DNA of 16,020 nucleotides from JAFAGX01 sp035623255 (GCA_035623255.1 DASPTU010000067.1:1-16020), one strand, 5' to 3'. Shown: positions 1-8,427, counted from the first letter of the stretch. Numbers and translations are program-made. Notes: generated by a model from the letters alone, not told the origin.

Positions 1-1
1 G

Positions 2-316
2 TTTCATCAACCCGATGAGACTTTGACGGGCGAAAATGTTATCGCGGATCGCAGAACAGCTACCCCCGAGGACATCGCTTCCTCCGATGAAATGATCGCA
101 CTCGTGCAGTTCGCGCTGGAAGGCTCGAGCCGCGCGGATCGAGAAGCATTCATTCTGCATGCAGTTGAAGGATTTTCAGAACAGGAAATCGCTGCTATCA
201 CAGATCGCAGGGCGGACGAGGTGCGCTCCTCCATAGCCAAAGCCCGAGACCACTTGCGACGTACCAGTCCAGTTGCGAAGCGATTCAAAGACAAGCTAAT
301 TCAAGCGTCCAAATAA
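2..316 (+). CDS. Sigma-70 region 4-like protein, C-terminal part (5' end outside window)
   Basis: The frame is already open at base 2 and ends at TAA 314-316, so this is the last ~104 residues of a longer protein. Residues ADREAFILHAVEGFSEQEIA, followed by a second helix and RSSIAKARDHLRR, have the pattern of sigma-70 region 4 (type 2), the helix-turn-helix that recognises the -35 element in ECF sigma factors: 'ReafiLh.veg.s..EIA.i......V.s.i..aR..Lr'. A short basic tail follows. By family it would direct RNA polymerase to a specific promoter set, but region 2 is not visible. The next gene starts 26 nt downstream on the same strand, so co-transcription is possible. It could also be a sigma-like regulator rather than a true sigma factor. 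The TTG at 23 is unlikely to be the start because the frame continues upstream of it. Confidence 0.7.
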   Translation, partial: FHQPDETLTGENVIADRRTATPEDIASSDEMIALVQFALEGSSRADREAFILHAVEGFSEQEIAAITDRRADEVRSSIAKARDHLRRTSPVAKRFKDKLIQASK

Positions 317-341
317 TACCGTAGAGCACTCTGGAGAAATC

Positions 342-1526
342 GTGATGATTACCCGCGAAGACATCCGTGAGTTGGCGCAATTCAATGCCGATAACGACCA
401 CGCCTGCGCGTTGAGCTTTTATTTTGAGCCGCGCACCCCGCAAAACAAGTCCCACAAAGAGGAGGTGATCCTGGTCAAGGACCTGGTTCGGGATGCACTG
501 CGGGAGGCGGAAAAGGGAGGCAAGGACGGTTGTGCGCGAGCCGATTTGAATCGTATTCTCGTTCTGGCCGAGGGTTTGCACGGAAATCAGGCCAGAGCAA
601 AGGCGATATTTGCGTGCGCCGGAAAGAATTTCTGGCGGGAGTTCGATTTTCCCCCGCAATTGCCGGCAACCCAGCTCTTTGTGAATCGGCAGTTCCATTT
701 GAAACCGCTGGCGCAACTGTTGGGTGCGCAGCCTCGGTTGTGGGCTGCGCTGGTGGATCGCCAGCGGGCCCGTTTTTTCGACTTGCGCCTGGACGAGTTG
801 ACTGAACGAGAAGGGCTGTTCCGTAAGCCACCCGTTCGCCAGGGCCGCAGCGATGGCTTTGCCGGCTATGACGGAGGCCATGCGCAGCGGCGAGTGGAAG
901 ATGAAGCGTTGCACCACTTTAAGGCTGTCGCCGAACATCTGAAGAATGCCTTGGAAGCCGGAGCGTTTGAGAAGCTGATCATCGGCTGTCACGACACCAG
1001 TTGGCATGAACTGGAAGCCCAGCTGCATCCGTACGTCAACAGCAGGTTGTTAGGCCACTTTTCGGCCGATGTCGCAAAGCTGAGCAGTGAGCAAATACGG
1101 GAGAACGCCACTCGTATTCTGCGCGAATCGCTGGACCGGCGTCGTCGCGAATTAGTCCGAGAGGTGCTCGATCAGGCGAAGAGCAACAGTCGTGGGGTTA
1201 CGGGTCTTCGGCGTGTACTGCGTTCGTTAGAGCTCGGGGAAGTTCAAACCTTGCTCATCGGCGAGAACTTCAGGCGCCCCGCCATCGAGTGCCCTCGTTG
1301 TGGTCATGTTGACGCCCACGTCGTGCGGCAATGTCCAGCGTGCGGGCACGACACGCGGCAACTGGACGACGTTTGTGATGCGATCATTCCGGTTGCGATC
1401 CGGCGTGATATCGAGTTGTTTTATGTGAAGGATAATGAGGAGTTCGATCGCGCCGGTAACATCGCTGCTCTGCTCCGCTTTCGCGCTGACCAGAGCAAGG
1501 GGAATATCACTCAGGTGGCGTCATAG
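342..1526 (+). CDS. Bacterial archaeo-eukaryotic release factor homologue (baeRF, probably family 10)
   Basis: A 394-residue protein of the bacterial eRF1/Vms1-like superfamily. Residues 171-200 contain GYDGGHAQRR followed by a helix. G179-H-A-Q182 sits where archaeal/eukaryotic eRF1 has GGQ and Vms1 has GxxQ, the element that reaches the peptidyl-tRNA ester bond. Residues 317-334 form a zinc ribbon (C317-x2-C320-x10-C331-x2-C334), as in archaeal aRF1 domain 3. The end, GNIAALLRF (372-380), matches the conserved GGIAALLRY-like end of eRF1 domain 3. From the family one would infer peptidyl-tRNA hydrolysis or ribosome rescue, but bacterial members are poorly characterised, so the role is inferred. 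Start: GTG 342 or ATG 345 (Met-Met-Ile-Thr); GGAG at 333-336 suits either. Cytosolic, with no signal peptide. Confidence 0.72.
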   Translation: MMITREDIRELAQFNADNDHACALSFYFEPRTPQNKSHKEEVILVKDLVRDALREAEKGGKDGCARADLNRILVLAEGLHGNQARAKAIFACAGKNFWREFDFPPQLPATQLFVNRQFHLKPLAQLLGAQPRLWAALVDRQRARFFDLRLDELTEREGLFRKPPVRQGRSDGFAGYDGGHAQRRVEDEALHHFKAVAEHLKNALEAGAFEKLIIGCHDTSWHELEAQLHPYVNSRLLGHFSADVAKLSSEQIRENATRILRESLDRRRRELVREVLDQAKSNSRGVTGLRRVLRSLELGEVQTLLIGENFRRPAIECPRCGHVDAHVVRQCPACGHDTRQLDDVCDAIIPVAIRRDIELFYVKDNEEFDRAGNIAALLRFRADQSKGNITQVAS

Positions 1527-1623
1527 CTAATTTGCCTGGGTTTTCTCACCTGTTCGAGTCGTGCATGGACGCGTAGCGCTAGCCTCCGTGATATGCTGAC
1601 CTGCTTTCCCGGGAGGACTCAGC

Positions 1624-2829
1624 ATGTCGGTTTCGCGCCGCGATTTTCTGTCGACAGCTGTTGCCGGATCACTCTCTGCAGGACTGCTGAAGAATCGGGC
1701 TATAGCAGAGGCTGGTGGCAAGCGCCCCATCATCGTGTGCGCGAATAATGGCTTCAATTACCTTGACGATGCCTACGCGTTCCTGGCCAGCGGCGGAGAC
1801 ACCCTGGACGCTGCATTGAGAGTGGTCAAGGGGCCGGAAGATGATCCAAACGACACCAGCGTAGGACTCGGGGGGCTACCCAACGAAGAAGGCGTAGTCG
1901 AACTTGATGCTTGTTGTGTGCACGGACCGACGCGGCGCTCCGGCTCGGTCGGCGGGGTTCGCAATATTAAAAACGTCTCGCTGGTTGCCAAAGCAGTAAT
2001 GAACAACACCGGGCACGTGATGCTGGTGGGCGAAGGGGCAGAGCGCTTTGCGGTCGCCATGGGGTTCCAGCGAGAGAACCTGCTTACCGATCACTCGCGA
2101 AAAATCTGGCTGCTTTGGAAGGAGTACCACTCGGGCTCAGGTTGGTGGGGGCCGGCAATCGCCGATCCAGCTTGGACGCCGCCTGCAGGTGCTGGCGAGA
2201 AGTCTGAGCTCATGCAGGATCACTTCCGCCGGCTGGAACAAATGGCCGCGAATCTTGGTGTTGTCCCTGAACTTTGTTCCGAGGCTGCACGCGCGGTAAT
2301 CTTCCCGCCTCACGGCACAATTCACTGCTCAGCGCTGAACGAAAAAGGTGAAATTTCTGGCTGCACCACGACGAGCGGTTTGGCCTGGAAGCTTCCCGGA
2401 CGCGTCGGAGACTCGCCGATTATTGGCGCGGGCTGTTATACGGACCAGGATGTGGGCTCGGCTGGCGCCACTGGCAGCGGGGAAGAAAACATGAAAGTCG
2501 CGGGCGCCCACACAATAGTGGAAAACATGCGGCGCGGCATGTCGCCGCAGGAAGCGGGCATGGACGCACTGAAACGCATTGTTCGCAACTACAACAATGA
2601 TATGACTCGTCTGCGGTACGTTGACATGATCTATTACGTTCTGCGCAAAGATGGTGCGTACGCCGGAGTTTCACTGTGGGAGAGCTATCACGGTTCCAAG
2701 CCGCACAAAATCGCCATTCACGATGGCAGCAAGCGCGCAGAGCAGACGGTTGCACTGTTTAAAGGCCCTTCGGAAGACTATCCTCCGAAGCCCAACGTCT
2801 CGCCGGAGGTGTTGAAGCGATTTCAATAG
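1624..2829 (+). CDS. Glycosylasparaginase, N4-(beta-N-acetylglucosaminyl)-L-asparaginase family, Tat-exported
   Basis: A 401-residue Ntn-hydrolase precursor that by family cleaves the GlcNAc-Asn bond of glycoasparagines, or related beta-aspartyl substrates. The N-terminus has a twin-arginine signal (SRRDFLSTAVAG, residues 4-15) and a hydrophobic stretch, so a folded periplasmic or exported enzyme is expected. The autocleavage site is H230-G-T232-I, with Thr232 the predicted N-terminal nucleophile of the beta chain. It is followed by the family signatures CTTTSGLAWK, GRVGDSPIIGAG (259-270) and GSGEENMK. Human aspartylglucosaminidase has HDTI at the equivalent position; here Gly replaces Asp, as in some bacterial members. 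Family length is usually 300-400 residues. The start is ATG 1624 preceded by GGGAGGA (1611-1617). The gene converges on hypF with only 17 nt between stop codons. Confidence 0.9.
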   Translation: MSVSRRDFLSTAVAGSLSAGLLKNRAIAEAGGKRPIIVCANNGFNYLDDAYAFLASGGDTLDAALRVVKGPEDDPNDTSVGLGGLPNEEGVVELDACCVHGPTRRSGSVGGVRNIKNVSLVAKAVMNNTGHVMLVGEGAERFAVAMGFQRENLLTDHSRKIWLLWKEYHSGSGWWGPAIADPAWTPPAGAGEKSELMQDHFRRLEQMAANLGVVPELCSEAARAVIFPPHGTIHCSALNEKGEISGCTTTSGLAWKLPGRVGDSPIIGAGCYTDQDVGSAGATGSGEENMKVAGAHTIVENMRRGMSPQEAGMDALKRIVRNYNNDMTRLRYVDMIYYVLRKDGAYAGVSLWESYHGSKPHKIAIHDGSKRAEQTVALFKGPSEDYPPKPNVSPEVLKRFQ

Positions 2830-2846
2830 GAGTACGTTTTCAGGCC

Positions 2847-5138
2847 TTAATGCCGCTTGCAATCGCTGACTGTCGCGGCAGCAACGACAGCCTGCCCCAG
2901 GCTCAGACCGCCGTCGCCAGATGGGACCTCGCGATGAGTGAACACTTTGAAGCCAGCCTCGATCAGGCGCGATTCGAGTTGCTGCGAGAGGTATACGTTG
3001 TTGAAAGTCCCCCCACTCAGACAGGCCACGTTTAGAGAAGTTTTTTCCCGCACGAGTTCGGCGATTCCAAGGAACGTATTCACCAAACCATTGTGGAAGC
3101 GGCGGCTGATTTCTCCTAAAGGCGCATTTCTGAGCAGGTCGTGAAGTATGGCCTCAAACAGCGGCCGCGTACCGATGATCGAAGCATCCCCGTCGGGCAG
3201 GATTTCGAAGGGATATCCATCCCGGCTGCTGGAATCCGTAATCGCCATCTCTAATTCGATAGCAGCTTGCGCTTCATAGTTCACTTGTTGACGGATTCCG
3301 ATGAGCGCAGCCACCGCATCGAACAGCCGCCCGCAGCTCGAACTCAGCGGCGAGTTGATCTTCTGCTCAATCATGCGGAGAAGGAGATTTGTTTTCGTGG
3401 TATCGAGCGTACGTATGAATGGAACATTGAATTGCAAAAAATCACGTCCGAAGTGGTGTGCGAGATAGCTTACCGCCATGCGCCAGGGTTCGCGGATAGC
3501 AGCGGCTCCGCCGGGAACTGGAACGTATTCAAAATGGGCAGCCCGATCGAAACTGCGGTAATCGGCGACCAGCACCTCTCCGCCCCAGATGTGACCGTCG
3601 GTGCCACATCCCGTGCCGTCCAAGGCAAAACCAATTGTTGGCCCTTCGAGATGATTCTCAGCCATGCAGCTGGCGATGTGGGCATGATGGTGCTGCACGC
3701 CTACGAGCTGAGTTCCGTCCTGTTCCAGCGCCCACTTTGTGGAAAAATAGTCGGGGTGGAGATCGTAGGCGATGATTGTGGGCTGGATTTCGAGGATTCT
3801 CTTCAGGTGGGTAATGGCTTCGCCAAAAAAGTTGTAGCTCTCAGCGTTCTCCAAGTCGCCGATATGCTGGCTCAGAAACGCGTGTTTGCCCTTGGTGAGG
3901 CAGATCGTATTCTTCAACTCTCCACCGACGGCGAGCACCGAAGGCTGCTCGTCTTTCAGAAAAACCGGGACGGGAACGAAGCCGCGAGACCGCCGCAACT
4001 GGCGCGTGATTCCGCCGGCGGTGCGCACGACGGAATCATCGCACCGCAACAAAATGTCACGGTTGTGAACTAGAAAGTAGTCGGCAAGCGAATTTAGCCG
4101 CGTTACGGCTTCATGATTGTCAATGGCAATTGGTTCCTCGCTCAAATTCCCACTCGTCATGACCAACGCCCGAAAGCCGCCTTCCCTCAGTAGCAAATAG
4201 TGGAGGGGCGTGTATGGAAGGAAAACTCCCAGGTAGCGGTTGAATGGCGCGACTTCTTCGGGAATCGAGCTGGCAACTCTCTTTGGACGCAGAACGATAG
4301 GCCGCTGCATGGATTCGAGAACGGCATGGGCGGCACCATCAAGTTCACAGATTTCCTTTGCTGACGCTAAGTCGGGCACCATGATGGCGAACGGCTTCTC
4401 AACCCTGCGCTTACGCTGGCGAAGAAGGCCCACTGCCGCGCGGCTCGTAGCGTCGGCGGCAAGGTGGAACCCTCCCAGCCCTTTGACGGCGACAATCGAT
4501 CCGGCCAGCAATGCCGAGACTGCTTCGGCAAGCGGATCACGACAATGAACCTGTCGTCCTGACCTATCCCAGAGCTTTATTTGCGGCCCGCATTCCCAAC
4601 AGGCATTTGGTTGCGCGTGAAATCTGCGATTCAGAGGATCCTCGTACTCGGCCTGACATTCCGGGCACATGGGAAAAACAGCCATTGAGGTACTTGGACG
4701 GTCATAGGGAATGCAGCGCACGATGGTGAATCGCGGACCGCAGTTGGTGCAGTTGATGAATGGATAACGATAGCGGCGGTCGGCTGGATCAAACAGTTCC
4801 CGCAAGCAATCAGCGCAAATCGCGACATCCGGAGAGATGAGGGTGAGGACTTCTTCCCCGGAGTGGCTGTGAACGATGCGGAAATCCACATCGTCATTAC
4901 AAGCGAGCTCATGCACGACGTAGCTGGTAATCCGTGACAAGGGCGGAGCTTCGGCGGGCAAGCAATCGACAAAATCCTCTACTGCGTGTTGTGCTCCCTG
5001 AACTTCAATGGTGACACCAGCGGAAGTGTTGCGAATCGTCCCAGCAAGGTTTCGGTTTGTCGCGAGGCGGTAAACGTACGGGCGGAATCCCACTCCCTGG
5101 ACGATGCCTGAGACTTCGATTTGCCGTCGGACATCCAT
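2847..5138 (-). CDS. hypF: Carbamoyltransferase HypF, [NiFe]-hydrogenase maturation
   Basis: A 763-residue protein of normal HypF length and domain order. It turns carbamoyl phosphate and ATP into a carbamoyl group, via carbamoyl-AMP, and transfers it to the C-terminal Cys of HypE for CN ligand synthesis. Acylphosphatase-like domain: residues 5-90, with GIVQGVGFRPYVYRLA. Zinc fingers: paired CxxC motifs at C108/C111, C130/C133, C158/C161 and C180/C183. YrdC-like domain: about 205-390, with KGLGGFHLAADA, KRRVEKPFAIM and MTSGNLSEEP. Kae1/O-carbamoyltransferase-like domain: about 400-760, with VQHHHAHIASCMAE (481-494), FALDGTGCGTDG and a late LSGGTFNN. ATG 5136-5138 lies 4 nt after the hypB stop, with only a weak GGG upstream, so it is probably translationally coupled. 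Last gene of the hyp operon. Confidence 0.98.
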   Translation of the reverse strand: MDVRRQIEVSGIVQGVGFRPYVYRLATNRNLAGTIRNTSAGVTIEVQGAQHAVEDFVDCLPAEAPPLSRITSYVVHELACNDDVDFRIVHSHSGEEVLTLISPDVAICADCLRELFDPADRRYRYPFINCTNCGPRFTIVRCIPYDRPSTSMAVFPMCPECQAEYEDPLNRRFHAQPNACWECGPQIKLWDRSGRQVHCRDPLAEAVSALLAGSIVAVKGLGGFHLAADATSRAAVGLLRQRKRRVEKPFAIMVPDLASAKEICELDGAAHAVLESMQRPIVLRPKRVASSIPEEVAPFNRYLGVFLPYTPLHYLLLREGGFRALVMTSGNLSEEPIAIDNHEAVTRLNSLADYFLVHNRDILLRCDDSVVRTAGGITRQLRRSRGFVPVPVFLKDEQPSVLAVGGELKNTICLTKGKHAFLSQHIGDLENAESYNFFGEAITHLKRILEIQPTIIAYDLHPDYFSTKWALEQDGTQLVGVQHHHAHIASCMAENHLEGPTIGFALDGTGCGTDGHIWGGEVLVADYRSFDRAAHFEYVPVPGGAAAIREPWRMAVSYLAHHFGRDFLQFNVPFIRTLDTTKTNLLLRMIEQKINSPLSSSCGRLFDAVAALIGIRQQVNYEAQAAIELEMAITDSSSRDGYPFEILPDGDASIIGTRPLFEAILHDLLRNAPLGEISRRFHNGLVNTFLGIAELVREKTSLNVACLSGGTFNNVYLSQQLESRLIEAGFKVFTHREVPSGDGGLSLGQAVVAAATVSDCKRH

Positions 5139-5142
5139 CGTG

Positions 5143-5817
5143 TTAACCCACGGCCGATATTGGTTTCAGCGCGTGTCGCCGTCGCTCAAGCCACATCAAC
5201 CATTCGTGCAGCCCATTTCCGGTAAGAGAAGAGACCTTCACCATCTCGATTCCCGGGTGTACCCGGCGAGCATTGTCCGCCGCGGCGTTGATATCAAATG
5301 GCACGTAGGGCAGCAGGTCAGTCTTCGTAAGAATCAGCAGGTCGGACTTGAAGAAAATGGAGGGATATTTCAGCGGCTTATCTTCACCCTCAGTCACGCT
5401 GAGCAGCACGATCTTGGCAGCTTCACCCAGATCATAGCTGGAGGGACAAACCAGGTTCCCGACATTCTCAATGAATAGCAAGTCAAGGTCTTCCAGTCGC
5501 CAGTCCGCTAAATGGCGTTCGATCATATTCGCGTCCAGATGACAAGTTCCGCCTGTGGTGATTTGCTTTACCGGGAAATGGAACCTCCGCAAGCGAGCAG
5601 CGTCATTATCGGTCTGAATATCGCCAGTGAGCACAGCGACGCGATCATGGTGCGGCAGGGTTTCGAGAGTTCGTTCCAGCAGGCTGGTCTTTCCGGAACC
5701 GGGGGAGCTGATGATATTCAAACAGAGTATGCCGTGTTCGTGAAACTGGGCGCGTAGTCTGGCCGCGATGCGATCGTTCTCGCTAAGTACTTTGCGCTCC
5801 AACTGTACTCGTTCCAT
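5143..5817 (-). CDS. hypB: HypB, nickel-inserting GTPase for hydrogenase maturation
   Basis: A 224-residue SIMIBI-class GTPase that works with HypA to deliver Ni(II) to the hydrogenase large-subunit precursor. Seen in the sequence: Walker A SSPGSGKTSL (37-46); LTGDIQTDND (63-72); the dimer-interface metal site TTGGTCHLDA with C92/H93, and C124 in NLVCP; the G3-region FIENVGNL (115-122); and the base-recognition motif TKTD (164-167). It lacks the N-terminal His-rich stretch and the CxxCGC high-affinity nickel site of some homologues, so nickel storage is unlikely. ATG 5815-5817 has a strong GGAGG ribosome site 9 nt upstream, inside the end of hypA, with which it overlaps by 35 nt. The stop is 4 nt before hypF. 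Confidence 0.97.
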   Translation of the reverse strand: MERVQLERKVLSENDRIAARLRAQFHEHGILCLNIISSPGSGKTSLLERTLETLPHHDRVAVLTGDIQTDNDAARLRRFHFPVKQITTGGTCHLDANMIERHLADWRLEDLDLLFIENVGNLVCPSSYDLGEAAKIVLLSVTEGEDKPLKYPSIFFKSDLLILTKTDLLPYVPFDINAAADNARRVHPGIEMVKVSSLTGNGLHEWLMWLERRRHALKPISAVG

Positions 5818-6160
5818 GCTCTTCCACCTCCAGATAGGCTAATTCCAGCTCATCTCCACCCACACACTCGGTTTCCAGATTCGCGCAGGATGGACACCGG
5901 AACACATATTCCTGCACGATGAAGTCGCGTGCGCATTGAGGGCACCGATAACGAAGAGGGCAAATCTCGATTTCCAGGATCACCGATTCGAAATCGGTTT
6001 CGCGGGTGATCGCTTGGAAACAGAAGCGTAAAGCAGCTTCGTCGACCGCTGTCATCTGGCCAACACGCAGGCCGATCCTGGATGGGTAAGCTCCGGGATA
6101 TCGCCGCATCTCTGCTTGCATCGCGTGCAGCACCGAATTCGCAATTCCGAGTTCGTGCAT
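5783..6160 (-). CDS. hypA: HypA, nickel metallochaperone for hydrogenase maturation
   Basis: A 125-residue HypA/HybF family protein. The start MHELGIANSV provides the N-terminal Met-His-Glu, whose His2 binds nickel in the family. A structural zinc site is formed by C73-x2-C76 and C89-x2-C92. The alpha/beta core includes RIGLRVGQMTAVDEAALRF. It carries Ni(II) to the large subunit together with HypB. The length is slightly above the usual 113-120 residues because of a short polar tail (GTSTVGAQST). ATG 6158-6160 lies 6 nt downstream of the hypE stop, with AAGGGA as ribosome site. The last 35 nt overlap hypB, supporting one polycistronic message. Confidence 0.97.
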   Translation of the reverse strand: MHELGIANSVLHAMQAEMRRYPGAYPSRIGLRVGQMTAVDEAALRFCFQAITRETDFESVILEIEICPLRYRCPQCARDFIVQEYVFRCPSCANLETECVGGDELELAYLEVEEHGTSTVGAQST

Positions 6161-6166
6161 GTTCCC

Positions 6167-7225
6167 TTAGCAAATTCTCGGCAACTGATCGCCAGCCAGC
6201 ATGTCCACAATACGGGTGGTGCCCAACGGCGTTCGCATGGTTACTAGGCCGGCATGCGCTTGTTTCACGGTGCCGACGATTTGGGCATCGACTCCGAGAG
6301 GGTGTCTTCGCATAACTTGCAAGACATCTGCCGCAACCTCGGGTGTCACGATTGCGATGAGCTTACCTTCGTTGGCCACATAGAGAGGATCGAGACCCAA
6401 CATCTCACAAGCGCCGCGGACCTCTTCACGGACGGGAATGGATCGCTCTTCGAGTTCGATTCCAACCTGGGATTGCTGCGCAATTTCATTCAGCGCGCTG
6501 GAAACTCCGCCACGGGTCGGATCGCGCATGCAGCGAATGTCGCGAGTCACCTTCAGCATGGTTGCGACAAGGTTATGAAGAGCAGCACTGTCGCTTTGGA
6601 TTGTGGTCTCAAACTCCAGTCCCTGCCGCTGCGCCAGGATGGCGATACCGTGCTCGCCGATGGAGCCACTAAGCAGCACTTTGTCACCGGGTTGGGCACG
6701 GTTGGCAGAAAGTTGAATGCCCTGTGGCACGATCCCGATCCCAGTCGTAGTTATGAACAGCCCATCGCCTTTGCCCTTCTCAACGACTTTTGTGTCTCCA
6801 GTGACTATCTGCACGTCTGCGGCGTCCGCCGCCAAGTGCATGGAATCAACGACGCGATGCAAGTCATCGATGGAAAACCCTTCCTCGATGATGAAGGCAG
6901 CGCTAAGAAATAGCGGCGTCGCGCCGCCCACGGCCAGATCATTTACGGTTCCATGAACCGCGAGTGAGCCGATATCTCCGCCGGGAAAGAACAACGGCTT
7001 GACGACGAAAGAATCAGTTGTGAATGCGAGTTGCTGGCCGTTGATGTTGACGACCGCCTGATCATCCAGACATGCCAACACAGGGTTATCGAGGGAAGGA
7101 AGAAACACGTCGCGGAGAAGTTCCCCGCTGAGTTTGCCGCCACTGCCGTGTCCGAGCAGAACAGTGTCTCTGGCAGGAAGCGGAGCGGGGCATACGAGCT
7201 CTGCAATCGATCTAGTCGCGCACAT
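6167..7225 (-). CDS. hypE: HypE, carbamoyl dehydratase (hydrogenase CN ligand synthesis)
   Basis: HypE, a PurM/AIR-synthetase-fold enzyme, accepts the carbamoyl group from HypF on its C-terminal Cys and dehydrates it with ATP to a thiocyanate, the CN donor for HypC-HypD. The chosen start is ATG 7223-7225 (MCATRSIAEL), giving 352 residues. An exact AGGAGG lies 6 nt upstream (7232-7237), and the family's N-terminal motif LLGHGSGGKLSGELL begins soon after. The same frame extends upstream to 7348, but those 41 codons lie inside hypD and are not HypE-like. Other signatures: FTTDSFVVKPLFFPGGDIG, NDLAVGGA, VTGDTKVVEKG and the essential C-terminal PRIC ending in Cys352. It overlaps the end of hypD by 14 nt. 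Confidence 0.97.
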   Translation of the reverse strand: MCATRSIAELVCPAPLPARDTVLLGHGSGGKLSGELLRDVFLPSLDNPVLACLDDQAVVNINGQQLAFTTDSFVVKPLFFPGGDIGSLAVHGTVNDLAVGGATPLFLSAAFIIEEGFSIDDLHRVVDSMHLAADAADVQIVTGDTKVVEKGKGDGLFITTTGIGIVPQGIQLSANRAQPGDKVLLSGSIGEHGIAILAQRQGLEFETTIQSDSAALHNLVATMLKVTRDIRCMRDPTRGGVSSALNEIAQQSQVGIELEERSIPVREEVRGACEMLGLDPLYVANEGKLIAIVTPEVAADVLQVMRRHPLGVDAQIVGTVKQAHAGLVTMRTPLGTTRIVDMLAGDQLPRIC

Positions 7226-8330
7226 TCGAGGCCTCCTGACTGGCGGCGTGGCGCCGATAGTGGTAATAGGCGGCACAAGCGCCTTCGGTGGAAACCATAA
7301 GTGCCCCCAAAGGATTTTCTGGCGTACAGCGCATGCCGAAGGCGGCACAGTGTGTTGGTTTTTTCAGACCCTGAAGCACTTGGGCGCTGATACACTCCGC
7401 GGGTTCATCCACCGTACACTCGGCGAGATCAAAGACGAGGTTTGCGTCCTGGGCGGCGTATTCGTTCCGCAAGCGCAATCCGCTTTGTGGAATTGTGCCA
7501 ATACCGCGCCATTTCTGGTCTGCAACTTCAAACACCTGAGACATGATCCCCTGGGCCGCCAAATTACCGGCATAGCTCACCGAGCGAACGTATTGGTTCT
7601 CAAGCCTGGTTTCTTTCGCCTCGAGTTGCTTCACCAACATGAGAATCGCTTCCAGCAGATCGACAGGCTCGAAGCCGCCAACCACAATCGGCACGCGAAA
7701 ATCCTGCACCAGATGTTCGTACTCACGACAGCCCATTACGGTGCAAACATGACCGGGTGCGATGAAGCCCTGTACCCGATTTGTCTCAGAAATCATCAAC
7801 GCGCGAATTGCCGGGGGAACGAGCACGTGGGAGACCAGCACAGAAAAATTGGCCAGTCCTTCCCGCTTGGCCAGCCAGACAGCCATAGCGTTAGCTGGCG
7901 CAGTAGTCTCGAAGCCGATCGCCAGGAAGACTACGCTGCGATTCGGATTGGAACGGGCGATCTTCACGGCTTCCATGGAGGAGTACGCGATTCGGACGTC
8001 GGCGCCCTCGGCCCTTGCGCGAAACAGGTCAGAACCGGACCCGGGAACGCGCAGCATGTCGCCATAGGAAACCAGGATCACGTCGCGACGCGCTGCCAGG
8101 GCGATGGCCTTGTCGATAGTCTCCAGAGGTGTGACGCAGACCGGGCATCCCGGGCCATGAACCAACTCGAGTCCGCGAGGCAGTAACTCGTCGATGCCGT
8201 ATCGCATGATGGTGTGAGTCTGGCCTCCGCAGATTTCCATCAGGACCCAGGGGCGTGTGGTTCGCAGGGCGATTTCTGAGAGCAGCGCCCTGGCAATACG
8301 CTCATCGCGATATTCATCGAGGTATTTCAT
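7212..8330 (-). CDS. hypD: HypD, Fe-S scaffold for hydrogenase Fe(CN)2CO assembly
   Basis: HypD with HypC holds the iron on which the CN and CO ligands are built; it carries a [4Fe-4S] cluster. The chosen start is ATG 8328-8330 (MKYLDEYRD), the usual HypD N-terminus, giving 372 residues; an upstream in-frame start at 8369 adds 13 residues unlike the family. Seen: MEICGGQTHT with C34/H37; HGPGCPVCVTP with C62/C65; FLAIGFETTAP; and the C-terminal cluster region with C328, C335 (FGMRCTPENPLGA) and C352 (EGACAAYYHYR). All expected cysteines are present, so the protein should be functional. The ribosome site is modest (CCAGG about 10 nt upstream). A 124-nt gap with inverted repeats separates it from hypC, and it overlaps hypE by 14 nt. 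Confidence 0.97.
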   Translation of the reverse strand: MKYLDEYRDERIARALLSEIALRTTRPWVLMEICGGQTHTIMRYGIDELLPRGLELVHGPGCPVCVTPLETIDKAIALAARRDVILVSYGDMLRVPGSGSDLFRARAEGADVRIAYSSMEAVKIARSNPNRSVVFLAIGFETTAPANAMAVWLAKREGLANFSVLVSHVLVPPAIRALMISETNRVQGFIAPGHVCTVMGCREYEHLVQDFRVPIVVGGFEPVDLLEAILMLVKQLEAKETRLENQYVRSVSYAGNLAAQGIMSQVFEVADQKWRGIGTIPQSGLRLRNEYAAQDANLVFDLAECTVDEPAECISAQVLQGLKKPTHCAAFGMRCTPENPLGALMVSTEGACAAYYHYRRHAASQEASNVRD

Positions 8331-8382
8331 GCCGGTACTACCTGGCGACAGGCAAGAACGAACCCGCAAAACTACTGTAGCC

Positions 8383-8399
8383 AGCGCCGAACAGGCGCT
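8383..8399. repeat. Inverted repeat between hypC and hypD
   Basis: AGCGCC (8383-8388) and GGCGCT (8394-8399) are exact reverse complements around a 5-nt loop. In the hyp message this would form a GC-rich 6-bp hairpin between hypC and hypD. There is no following T-run, so it is not a canonical terminator; an mRNA processing or stability element is one possibility. Confidence 0.4.
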
Positions 8400-8411
8400 C
8401 GGTGATGCACA

Positions 8412-8427
8412 TCACATCGGAATGTGA
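8412..8427. repeat. 16-bp palindrome between hypC and hypD
   Basis: TCACAT-CGGA-ATGTGA is a perfect inverted repeat with a 4-nt centre. The arms are in the opposite order to a CRP/FNR-type site (TGTGA...TCACA), so it is not called as such. It could be a hairpin in the hyp mRNA or an operator. Confidence 0.4.

Noticed and set aside
285..1028. 247-codon minus-strand frame opposite the release-factor homologue
   Set aside because: Shadow of the strongly supported plus-strand gene; no motif and no ribosome site.
3267..4073. 268-codon plus-strand frame opposite hypF
   Set aside because: Lies entirely within hypF, whose motifs are continuous in the other strand.
8412..8427. CRP/FNR-type binding site between hypC and hypD
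   Set aside because: The arms are in reverse order (TCACA...TGTGA) and the spacing does not fit the TGTGA-N6-TCACA consensus.
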